Source: an uncultured Collinsella sp. (GTDB lineage: Bacteria > Actinomycetota > Coriobacteriia > Coriobacteriales > Coriobacteriaceae). From it: a stretch of 6,638 nt of DNA. Shown here in pieces: positions 1-4,917 of the stretch (the first letter of the stretch is position 1; each line of letters begins with the position of its first letter). The position numbers were made by a program, and so were the translations under genes. The notes beneath the pieces were generated by a model. That model was not told the origin of the DNA. It saw nothing but the letters and a program-made list of their open reading frames with translations, and did not search any database. The DNA is taken from positions 1-6,638 of the forward strand of contig CABQHR010000103.1 in assembly GCA_902463875.1 (NCBI GenBank), given 5' to 3'.

Positions 1-109
1 CGACTTGTATATTCCCAGACTTTGCGTGCATAAACCAGTCGAAAACGCCGAGCGCTCTCGCATCATCGGCTAACGGCGCGCAAATGGCACTTTACCATAA
101 TGGAGCAGG

Positions 110-631
110 CTAGACAGGCAGCATGGATGGATCGTTGGCCCCTCCAACCATCCTCAACGCCTGTTCAACGTTAATGCATACACCATTGGTATGTTTAATG
201 AGATTTTTGTCCTCGGTCACCACGTAATCGGCATCGATACGATTGGCGACGCCCAACATAAGGTCATCCTCGAAATCGTTGTGATGATGCTTGAACACAA
301 ACGAATCGAAGACCTCGTCTGCTCCCACCGGCGCGATAAGGGCGAGCTCGCGCATCTGCCGAACGCATGCCCAGGCCGTTTCGTCCGCCGCCGCAATGGC
401 GCTATCGCTCAGCGAGCCATTCTTCCTTCGGCACTCCTTCTTGATTGCCGCTGAGACAAGATACGAGACATTTTTGACCGAAAGCGACGAGGCAAACAGG
501 GCAATCAGCTCCGAAGCGTCGGCAATCTCGATCAGATGGACGACGTTTGCCGTACGGTCAGACCTACCAGAAAAATAATCCATCCATACATTGGTATCGA
601 TGAGCAACTTGAGGATTCCGCCCGCACTCAT
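110..631 (-). CDS. PIN-domain ribonuclease toxin (VapC-like) of a type II toxin-antitoxin pair
   Basis: Likely the toxin of a toxin-antitoxin module. PIN-domain proteins are metal-dependent endoribonucleases that cut RNA in the cytoplasm. The start used here is the ATG at 631, giving 173 residues, because it overlaps the antitoxin TGA in an ATGA junction typical of translational coupling; a GTG at 643 would add four residues. The protein opens with the PIN signature LLIDTNVWMDYF, with the first catalytic Asp at residue 12. The C-terminal half has an acidic cluster NDFEDD (about 118-123), then GVANRIDADYVVTEDKNL (about 127-144), the typical PIN ending with Asp in the metal-binding site. The length suits PIN toxins, and the gene looks intact. 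Known for the family: RNase activity blocked by the cognate antitoxin. The target RNA cannot be read from sequence. Confidence 0.85.
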   Translation of the reverse strand: MSAGGILKLLIDTNVWMDYFSGRSDRTANVVHLIEIADASELIALFASSLSVKNVSYLVSAAIKKECRRKNGSLSDSAIAAADETAWACVRQMRELALIAPVGADEVFDSFVFKHHHNDFEDDLMLGVANRIDADYVVTEDKNLIKHTNGVCINVEQALRMVGGANDPSMLPV

Positions 632-987
632 AGCTCCACCCACTCGGGATAGTGATGGGCCATGGCCTCCTCATAGAGGTCGTCGTAGTCACCCGAGAAC
701 TCAGGGATGGGGATGCCGTATTTGAGGCACGAATCGCGAATGATATGACTACCCTGTGCTGCTCTTGACTCCATGAATCGCTGGTTCGCCTCGTCGGAGA
801 GAATCTCTGCGCTCCCCTCCTTTGAAGGCATGCGTTCGTTGATGACCAGATATTCCCAAAGCGCCCGAACAGCCTGCGACGGCGTCATGCCGATATGGGC
901 CAGCACCGCATCTCCCGCCTCCTTGAGCTGACGATCCATGCGCACATTCATCTGGGCGGAATGCCTGTCGAACAACGTCGTCGCCAT
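628..987 (-). CDS. RelB/DinJ-family ribbon-helix-helix antitoxin
   Basis: Likely the antitoxin for the PIN toxin that follows it. The start at 987 was chosen because AGGGAGG lies 8 nt upstream; an ATG at 1044 would add 19 unlikely residues encoded within the promoter region. The 119-residue product begins with a ribbon-helix-helix DNA-binding region: strand QMNVRMD (12-18), helix 1 RQLKEAGDAVLAHIG (19-33), a turn MTPSQ, and helix 2 through about residue 50. This is the usual DinJ/RelB pattern. The C-terminal half (about 55-119) is acidic and aromatic, ending HHYPEWVEL, and is expected to wrap the toxin. DinJ/RelB proteins more often pair with RelE/YafQ-fold toxins, so pairing with a PIN toxin is notable though probably not unique. 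An inverted repeat upstream suggests autorepression. Confidence 0.85.
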   Translation of the reverse strand: MATTLFDRHSAQMNVRMDRQLKEAGDAVLAHIGMTPSQAVRALWEYLVINERMPSKEGSAEILSDEANQRFMESRAAQGSHIIRDSCLKYGIPIPEFSGDYDDLYEEAMAHHYPEWVEL

Positions 988-1003
988 AACCCTGCCTCCC
1001 TGT

Positions 1004-1036
1004 TTGCTATACAAATCTCTTGGATAAGTATAGCAA
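1004..1036. promoter_or_regulatory. Inverted-repeat operator upstream of the toxin-antitoxin operon
   Basis: TTGCTATAC (1004-1012) and GTATAGCAA (1028-1036) form a perfect 9-bp inverted repeat with a 15-nt spacer, starting 16 nt upstream of the antitoxin ATG. The distal arm overlaps the extended -10 element. Ribbon-helix-helix antitoxins usually repress their own operons by binding such repeats, so this is the likely antitoxin site. That binding is inferred. Confidence 0.6.
1027..1035 (-). promoter_or_regulatory. Extended -10 promoter of the toxin-antitoxin operon
   Basis: Read on the minus strand, TGCTATACT is an extended -10 element (TGN followed by TATACT) about 40 nt upstream of the antitoxin start. 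No good -35 sits 17 nt upstream. A consensus-like TTGACA (1039-1044) is present but only 6 nt from the -10, so it cannot serve as its -35. The element lies in one arm of the inverted repeat, so bound antitoxin would block RNA polymerase. Confidence 0.45.
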
Positions 1037-1180
1037 GTTGTCAAGCAACCGGATGTCTCGACACAGAAGCACTTATTGGACCGGTTTTGCCGTTGTGGGA
1101 TTAGTCACATATCTGCTGAATGAGCGGAAATACCAATATATAACCTTTGAAAACAGGCGAAGCCGTTAGCACTCTTTCAT

Positions 1181-1990
1181 TTATGTGCTCCGTTTTCTGA
1201 TAGCGCCCTTGATAGCCCAACAAAGTCCGAGGATGACAATGGGAACGACTGTTGCCAGCGCTACAAATAGCAACGTCCCCGGCACGATGAATTGAATTGG
1301 TCGCGGGGACGCAAGGGTCGCCAGCCATGTCAAGTGCAGTGGCATATTTGGATTCCCGTACCCCAAATAAAGCAGCAGGATGATGAACGATAGAACAAAC
1401 GCGCCATTTCCAAAGAGCGAGATGGCCAGGACGAGCAGCAGGCATAACGTTGTGCAAATCAAGGCAGCAAGAGACAGCCGAAGAAGAAACTCTCCGATCA
1501 TATCCATCGCCATTCCTATGCCGCTCGCGCTTTGGACCGCACCAACGAGTATCGAAAAGAGGACAAAACCACCGACAAGCGTGACAATCGAGACAAGAGT
1601 CCTTGCAACCAACAACTGTACTGTTTTCATTCCCCTTGCATAGGAAACAAGCCATTGAGATCCCGTTATCGGAGTTCGAAACGCATAGCCGATGACGAGA
1701 ACAGCAACAATAGGAAAGAACAGAGAATGGGCAAGCGGTGCCACAGTGGAAAGGTAGCGAGCTCCATCTTTAACGAGGTCTCCCGGAATTCCCCCAAAAC
1801 CATATTGTGGGTTTGGAAAGAAGCCCATAACACCGTCTCCAAGCCAATCGCTCGTTCCGTAGGCTCTCCATGGTTCATAAGACACAGAATAAAGCAATGC
1901 GAGCACGAAACCTGCCGCAATCAGCAGAAGAGGCGCTTTGCTCTTCATAACTCGATAGGCTTCAGCCTTAATCATATCTTCGCAGCGCAT
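1181..1990 (-). CDS. ABC-2-type transporter permease (second of two)
   Basis: Integral membrane subunit of the ABC exporter whose ATPase is encoded at 2774-3502. The start at 1990 is chosen because AGGAGG lies 8 nt upstream and the preceding permease stops only 2 nt before it; the longer frame to 2050 would overlap that gene without a better ribosome site. The 269-residue protein has about six hydrophobic segments: 20-36, 88-105, 128-151, 168-192, 196-211 and 236-260. A long polar loop lies between the first two, the ABC-2 layout seen in lantibiotic immunity (LanE/LanG) and bacitracin-type transporters. The loop contains AYGTSDWLGDGVMGFF (about 43-58), with a counterpart in the upstream permease, so the two are probably paralogues working as a heterodimer. 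A positively charged tail IRKRST suggests a cytoplasmic C-terminus. The substrate is unknown; a peptide is inferred from context. Confidence 0.8.
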   Translation of the reverse strand: MRCEDMIKAEAYRVMKSKAPLLLIAAGFVLALLYSVSYEPWRAYGTSDWLGDGVMGFFPNPQYGFGGIPGDLVKDGARYLSTVAPLAHSLFFPIVAVLVIGYAFRTPITGSQWLVSYARGMKTVQLLVARTLVSIVTLVGGFVLFSILVGAVQSASGIGMAMDMIGEFLLRLSLAALICTTLCLLLVLAISLFGNGAFVLSFIILLLYLGYGNPNMPLHLTWLATLASPRPIQFIVPGTLLFVALATVVPIVILGLCWAIKGAIRKRST

Positions 1991-1992
1991 TT

Positions 1993-2796
1993 CTACCCCC
2001 TCCTCGCTTTGATTCCCATGACCCCGAGCTGCAACGAAACAACGGTGCAAATAACAGAGAAAAGAATGATCTGATTAATGGCTAGGCCTTGAAAGCACAG
2101 ATTTCCAAGATGGCGTAAGTATGGTCCGACCGAGAGCCACCAGGGAATTTGCGTCGATGCGTGATTGGAAAAGACCACCAGCGTATATTCATCGGAGGCG
2201 AGCAGCGTCCCGACCAACACCAACATAATGCTAAGCGGTGCATTTCTAAGTAAATAGAAAACTGCCATCGACTGAGCTACTAATGCAGCCAAAATAGCAT
2301 CAATCAAAAGCAACACGGGCAGGTATCTATCAAGAAACACCCGCCCATCCACATAGCAGCCAAGCGGAGATTTGAAGAGAGTAAATCCCGAAAACAGGTT
2401 GAACGCTATTGAAGTTGCAATCGTCAGAACAAGCCACTTTGCGACAACGGCCTTTGCTATACCCGTACCCTTTGCATACGTCACTTCAGAAGACCTGCTT
2501 TGATAATCCATCGCACAGGAAATAACAATGCATCCGACCAGAACGAAAAACCACTCGTAGGTCATGAATAGTGCCGTCCGAACCGCCGAACCAGCCGGGT
2601 CAGTCTTGTCGAGGATGTTCGCAAAGAAACCGATCTGTTTGCCGACTCCCCCTAAATCAGATGTTCCATAGGTCCCATACATATTTGGATTACAGACATC
2701 TTTAACAATCCAAATCCCCCAGATCAACAACACGAAATAGGCTGGATTTCTGAGCAACCGACGGGCTTCGCATCTAATCAGTCGCAGAAGTTGCAT
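1993..2796 (-). CDS. ABC-2-type transporter permease (first of two)
   Basis: Membrane subunit translated from the same message as the ATPase. Its ATG lies 23 nt inside the end of the ATPase gene and has GGAGG 7 nt upstream, consistent with translational coupling. The 267-residue protein starts with a basic cytoplasmic stretch rich in Arg (about 5-16), followed by about six hydrophobic segments: 19-35, 75-95, 117-138, 157-180, 186-204 and 240-260. A large loop follows the first segment. It contains TYGTSDLGG and IGFFAN (about 42-60), resembling the same region of the next permease, and both also share a VxYAKG/VSYARG segment after the second helix. This supports an old tandem duplication and a heterodimeric channel. 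The layout matches LanE/LanG and BcrB-like permeases, but similarity in this class is weak, so function rests mainly on the adjoining ATPase. Confidence 0.8.
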   Translation of the reverse strand: MQLLRLIRCEARRLLRNPAYFVLLIWGIWIVKDVCNPNMYGTYGTSDLGGVGKQIGFFANILDKTDPAGSAVRTALFMTYEWFFVLVGCIVISCAMDYQSRSSEVTYAKGTGIAKAVVAKWLVLTIATSIAFNLFSGFTLFKSPLGCYVDGRVFLDRYLPVLLLIDAILAALVAQSMAVFYLLRNAPLSIMLVLVGTLLASDEYTLVVFSNHASTQIPWWLSVGPYLRHLGNLCFQGLAINQIILFSVICTVVSLQLGVMGIKARRG

Positions 2797-3502
2797 TATC
2801 TGCCTCCCCGATCAAATCCAAAAACCGCTTTTCCAGACTTCTGTCTTTATAGGAATTCTCTTCCTTAACGAGAAGTCTGCCTTGATGGAGAAAAGCGAAA
2901 GATGTCGCGACTTTCTCCAATTCATCTAGGTTATGGCTTGAAATGAGCACCGTTTTATCCCGCCTGTCCTTCAACGACAGCAGGAGATCACGCACCTCAA
3001 TCACACCCACTGGATCGAGCCCGTTTATGGGTTCATCCATGATGAGTAGTTGCGGGTTGCCCAGAAGAGCCGTTCCGATATCCAGGCGACGCTTCATGCC
3101 GAGCGAGTATTGTTTTACCGATGCATCCGCCGCATTTTCTAGACCAACGGCAGCGAGCACTCGATTAACTTCACTTTTCGGCAGCCCCCACTCGATACAG
3201 CGTGAGATCAAGTTTTCTCGACCGGTTAAGTTCAAGAATGCCCCACAGCCGTCGGGGACGAATCCGATATTTCTGCGTGCTCTTGCCAGGCCTGTTCTCC
3301 CAGACTCGCCGAAAAAACTGATTGAACCTTTCGTTGCTTTAAGCAAGCCAAGAAGAATATCAATCAACGTACTCTTCCCCGCGCCGTTCTCCCCAACGAG
3401 AGCGCACACTTCGCCCTCATCTATATCAAATGAAACATCAGACAACGCCCAGTTTTTTCCGTAGCGCCTTGATAGATCCTTGATTGAAATCGCATTACCC
3501 AT
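2774..3502 (-). CDS. ABC transporter ATP-binding protein (LanF/BcrA-like)
   Basis: Cytoplasmic ATPase that powers the two-permease exporter encoded directly after it. The 242-residue protein carries all core ABC motifs: Walker A GENGAGKST (37-45), a variant signature YSLGMKRRL (132-140), Walker B LLIMDEP with catalytic Glu157, D-loop GLDP (161-164) and switch His190. The YSLGM form of the signature is common in bacteriocin-immunity and bacitracin-resistance ATPases. At the Q-loop the expected Gln is replaced: the segment reads NIGFVPDGCGAF, with Asp84 at that place. LanF proteins are known for a Glu there (the E-loop), so an acidic residue fits that group, though Asp is unusual. The start at 3502 has GAGG about 10 nt upstream, a weak site just after a terminator, suggesting modest expression relative to the peptide gene upstream. 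Substrate inferred, not shown. Confidence 0.9.
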   Translation of the reverse strand: MGNAISIKDLSRRYGKNWALSDVSFDIDEGEVCALVGENGAGKSTLIDILLGLLKATKGSISFFGESGRTGLARARRNIGFVPDGCGAFLNLTGRENLISRCIEWGLPKSEVNRVLAAVGLENAADASVKQYSLGMKRRLDIGTALLGNPQLLIMDEPINGLDPVGVIEVRDLLLSLKDRRDKTVLISSHNLDELEKVATSFAFLHQGRLLVKEENSYKDRSLEKRFLDLIGEADNATSATD

Positions 3503-3519
3503 GTCTCATGAACCTCATT

Positions 3520-3565
3520 AAAAAAGGCAGCGCGGCCGACGGATGGCAGTTATCGACCACGCTGC
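3520..3565 (-). terminator. Strong intrinsic terminator between the peptide gene and the ABC operon
   Basis: On the minus strand a 13-bp stem pairs 3553-3565 with 3527-3539 (two G-U wobbles, otherwise complete), with a 13-nt loop, followed by six U residues (3520-3525). It lies after the peptide stop and just before the ATPase ribosome site, with no clear promoter between them. Partial read-through would give much peptide message and little transporter message, the usual arrangement in bacteriocin loci. Confidence 0.85.
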
Positions 3566-3605
3566 TTACCCTCTGCTGTCTTAACCAGCATTAACGTTCG
3601 CGTTC

Positions 3606-3716
3606 CTAGAAATGAACATATATGCCAAAACAGCTACAGCGCGAACACGGGTGGTAATTGCGGCAGCCACCACCGCCACCCTGCACGTTGCAACACGGAT
3701 CGATTACTCAGTTCAT
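3606..3716 (-). CDS. Cys/Gly-rich small peptide gene with in-frame TGA at codon 3
   Basis: A 36-codon frame ending in TAG, too short for standard gene callers. Its ATG (3714-3716) has AAAGGAGGT just upstream, one of the best Shine-Dalgarno sites in the window, plus its own promoter and a following terminator. Codon 3 is TGA (3708-3710). If read through, the product is MN-X-VIDPCCNVQ, then GGGGGCRNYHPCSRCSCF and GIYVHF. Six Cys fall at 8, 9, 18, 24, 27 and 29, with five consecutive Gly before Cys18. There is no signal peptide, hydrophobic segment or obvious leader. I do not recognise the family. Composition and placement beside an ABC exporter suggest a secreted disulfide-rich or modified peptide (bacteriocin, RiPP or signal). 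The TGA may be a nonsense mutation, for example from TGG or TGC, or a recoding site. Starting at GTG codon 11 (3684-3686) would give 26 residues but lacks a ribosome site. Confidence 0.5.
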
Positions 3717-3720
3717 AATT

Positions 3721-3729
3721 ACCTCCTTT
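3721..3729 (-). promoter_or_regulatory. Near-perfect ribosome binding site of the peptide gene
   Basis: Minus-strand AAAGGAGGT lies 4 nt before the ATG at 3716, with GGAGG at 5 nt. It is the only strong ribosome site in the 382-nt gap between the ATPase and the regulator, and it places initiation two codons before the in-frame TGA. No other start codon lies at a workable distance. Confidence 0.75.
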
Positions 3730-3732
3730 CGA

Positions 3733-3774
3733 TTTATCGTCTGTTTTAATACGATATTATCGTAATTCGATAAT
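3733..3774. promoter_or_regulatory. Cluster of CGATAA half-sites over the peptide promoter (putative operator)
   Basis: Two inverted repeats overlap here. ATTATCG (3756-3762) and CGATAAT (3768-3774) are 7-bp arms around 5 nt; ACGATA (3751-3756) and TATCGT (3758-3763) are 6-bp arms around one base. A further TTTATCGT lies at 3733-3740. Together they cover the spacer, the -10 and the start region, so a bound protein would block transcription. The same TTTATCGT recurs at 4832-4839 upstream of the DUF2975-regulator operon, pointing to the XRE-type regulator as the binder. That link is inferred. Confidence 0.5.
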
Positions 3775-3787
3775 CTAATGATTTCAA
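3759..3787 (-). promoter_or_regulatory. Promoter of the small peptide gene
   Basis: On the minus strand, -35 TTGAAA (3782-3787) and -10 TACGAT (3759-3764) are separated by exactly 17 nt. It lies between the regulator's terminator and the peptide ribosome site, leaving a leader of roughly 35 nt. The -10 is imperfect and lies within the palindromic half-sites, consistent with a regulated promoter. Confidence 0.6.
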
Positions 3788-3807
3788 GAACTATTTTCAA
3801 ATAAATT

Positions 3808-3841
3808 AAGGCTCCTGCCGATCGTTTGCGGTAGGAGCCTT
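3808..3841 (-). terminator. Hairpin terminator after the XRE-regulator gene
   Basis: AAGGCTCCTGCCG (3808-3820) and CGGTAGGAGCCTT (3829-3841) form a 13-bp stem with one G-U/A-C type imperfection and an 8-nt loop. On the minus strand the 3' side runs into TTAATTTATTTG, a moderate U-rich tail. It lies 44 nt after the regulator stop codon and directly upstream of the peptide promoter, separating the two units. Confidence 0.75.
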
Positions 3842-3884
3842 GCATGTATACGTGTTTGTATTCTTGTCTTCTTAATCTGTTTTG

Positions 3885-4211
3885 TTATTCCCTAGAAAGA
3901 TCTACTACGTAAACCTCTGTGGGCAATATCTCGGAGGGGTCGGGATTGCGTCTTTGCAAAATCTTATTCCGCGCACGCGCGATGGTAAGTTCCTCAAGTT
4001 CTATTTCACTCACACGACGGATCAAATCTCCCGGCTGACAATCCAACTCAACACAGATATCGAGCAATGTCTTCAAGCGTATAGCCTTAATTTTTGCATT
4101 ACGGATTTTAGAAATGTTGGCTGGCGTATGCCCAGTCGCTCTTATTAGATCGGCATTTGTTTTCCCGGTCTTAAGCAAAAGCGTCTCAACCTCAATAATG
4201 AGATAATCCAT
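3885..4211 (-). CDS. XRE/Cro-family helix-turn-helix transcriptional regulator
   Basis: Small cytoplasmic DNA-binding protein. The ATG at 4211 gives 108 residues and has AGGTG 7 nt upstream; a TTG at 4217 would add two residues. Residues about 15-62 form a compact Cro/C1-type domain: TGKTNADLIRATGHTPANIS (helices 2 and 3, with recognition helix around TPANISKIRN) and then LKTLLDICVELDCQPGDLIR, the standard end of this fold in YozG-like regulators. A C-terminal extension of about 40 residues, charged and ending in YVVDLSRE, has no family I recognise. It follows the DUF2975 gene by 10 nt; a DUF2975 protein beside a short XRE regulator is a common pairing in Firmicutes and Actinobacteria. Shared half-sites at its own operon and at the peptide promoter suggest it controls both. 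Confidence 0.85.
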   Translation of the reverse strand: MDYLIIEVETLLLKTGKTNADLIRATGHTPANISKIRNAKIKAIRLKTLLDICVELDCQPGDLIRRVSEIELEELTIARARNKILQRRNPDPSEILPTEVYVVDLSRE

Positions 4212-4221
4212 GGTCAATCAC

Positions 4222-4791
4222 CTAGACCAAATCATCGGACTGGGACTGCAAAAGCGCCCCATAGCGCCAGAAGATCGACAAAGCGAAAGCGACCATCATT
4301 GCAATGATAGACCCCACATCCAACGTGATGCCTGAGTCACCAATCTGAAGGAGAGCGGAATTCATACGACAGCTCAACATACAATTGCCCATCATTACTT
4401 TTAAATCGCTGCCAATCTGTAGAGAGCCCATCACGACATTGATTGCAAATAGGCAAGCAATAACGCCAATCATCCGTGCATGTCGAATAGTAAAAGGCGA
4501 TTGACGACGGGCGACATCGAAGCTGATGCTTAACAATGTAAACTCCCCTGCAAGGAGCAAAACCGCCCATAGCGCCAAGTTTGGGAGCGCGATGCTGCCG
4601 CCCTCACCAAGCTCAACGACCCCTTCGATTACCACTGCGCCATTCAAAATACTTTGGCATGCAACAACAAATGCCGAACCAAAGACGGCGATAGTAGCGA
4701 TGGCAATAAGTACCAACACGGCACAAAGAACCATTCCGATTTTTCTCATGTTATCGAACGACATCTCAATTCTTTGAGCGCTATTCGCCAT
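4222..4791 (-). CDS. DUF2975-family membrane protein
   Basis: First gene of the regulator operon. The start at 4791 is preferred because AGGAG lies about 5 nt upstream; in-frame ATGs at 4809 and 4827 have no such site. The 189-residue protein has four hydrophobic segments at about 17-43, 69-91, 106-124 and 156-176, with an extracytoplasmic-looking loop between the first two. The segment FDVARRQSPFTIRHARMIG (91-109) before the third helix matches the conserved QSPF feature of DUF2975. The second loop contains two Cys (137, 141) in NCMLSC, possibly disulfide-forming or just hydrophobic context. No biochemical role is established for the family. Its pairing with an XRE regulator suggests it modulates that regulator from the membrane, perhaps by sensing; this is inference. 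Confidence 0.8.
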   Translation of the reverse strand: MANSAQRIEMSFDNMRKIGMVLCAVLVLIAIATIAVFGSAFVVACQSILNGAVVIEGVVELGEGGSIALPNLALWAVLLLAGEFTLLSISFDVARRQSPFTIRHARMIGVIACLFAINVVMGSLQIGSDLKVMMGNCMLSCRMNSALLQIGDSGITLDVGSIIAMMVAFALSIFWRYGALLQSQSDDLV

Positions 4792-4829
4792 AGTAACTCC
4801 TTTTGCCATCCAGCAGTACTTTTTCAATT

Positions 4830-4858
4830 ATTTTATCGTTACTGGAAACTCTTCTCCA
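4830..4858 (-). promoter_or_regulatory. Probable promoter of the DUF2975-regulator operon
   Basis: On the minus strand a -10 TAAAAT (4830-4835) lies 17 nt from a poor -35 TGGAGA (4853-4858), directly after the clpC terminator. The -10 overlaps AACGATAAA (plus TTTATCGTT, 4832-4840), the same half-site found at the peptide promoter, so the operon may be autoregulated. Confidence 0.4.
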
Positions 4859-4860
4859 CA

Positions 4861-4890
4861 AGAAAAGGGCGCCCCTCATCGGGAACGCCC
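4861..4890 (-). terminator. Intrinsic terminator of clpC
   Basis: On the minus strand GGGCGTTCC (4882-4890) pairs with GGGGCGCCC (4867-4875), nine pairs including two G-U, with a 6-nt loop and a UUUUCUU tail. It begins 27 nt after the clpC stop codon and cleanly separates clpC from the accessory genes downstream. Confidence 0.85.
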
Positions 4891-4917
4891 CCCATCATGC
4901 AAGGTTATATTCAATCC

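Noticed and set aside
1..109. Short open frames running off the left edge, for example a plus-strand tail ending in TAA at 71-73 and another ending at 31-33
   Set aside because: Several frames are open over this short length, none has a recognisable motif, and nothing decides between them.
1151..1167. Small hairpin after the second permease as a terminator
   Set aside because: Only six pairs with a bulge and a short UUUU stretch, too weak to list as a feature.
3550..3591. 13-codon ATG frame on the minus strand between the peptide and the ABC operon
   Set aside because: It has no ribosome site, its end falls inside the terminator stem, and its composition is unremarkable.
3661..3683. GGT/GGC repeat as a microsatellite or repeat element
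   Set aside because: It is a short run of Gly codons within the peptide gene, better explained as coding sequence.
3650..3710. A bacterial selenocysteine insertion hairpin just after the TGA
   Set aside because: I found no convincing stem with a proper apical loop at the required distance. Recoding stays possible but is not supported structurally by eye.
3882..4148. Plus-strand open frame opposite the XRE regulator
   Set aside because: It is a shadow of the regulator: no ribosome site or motif, while the minus-strand frame has a clear helix-turn-helix and operon context.
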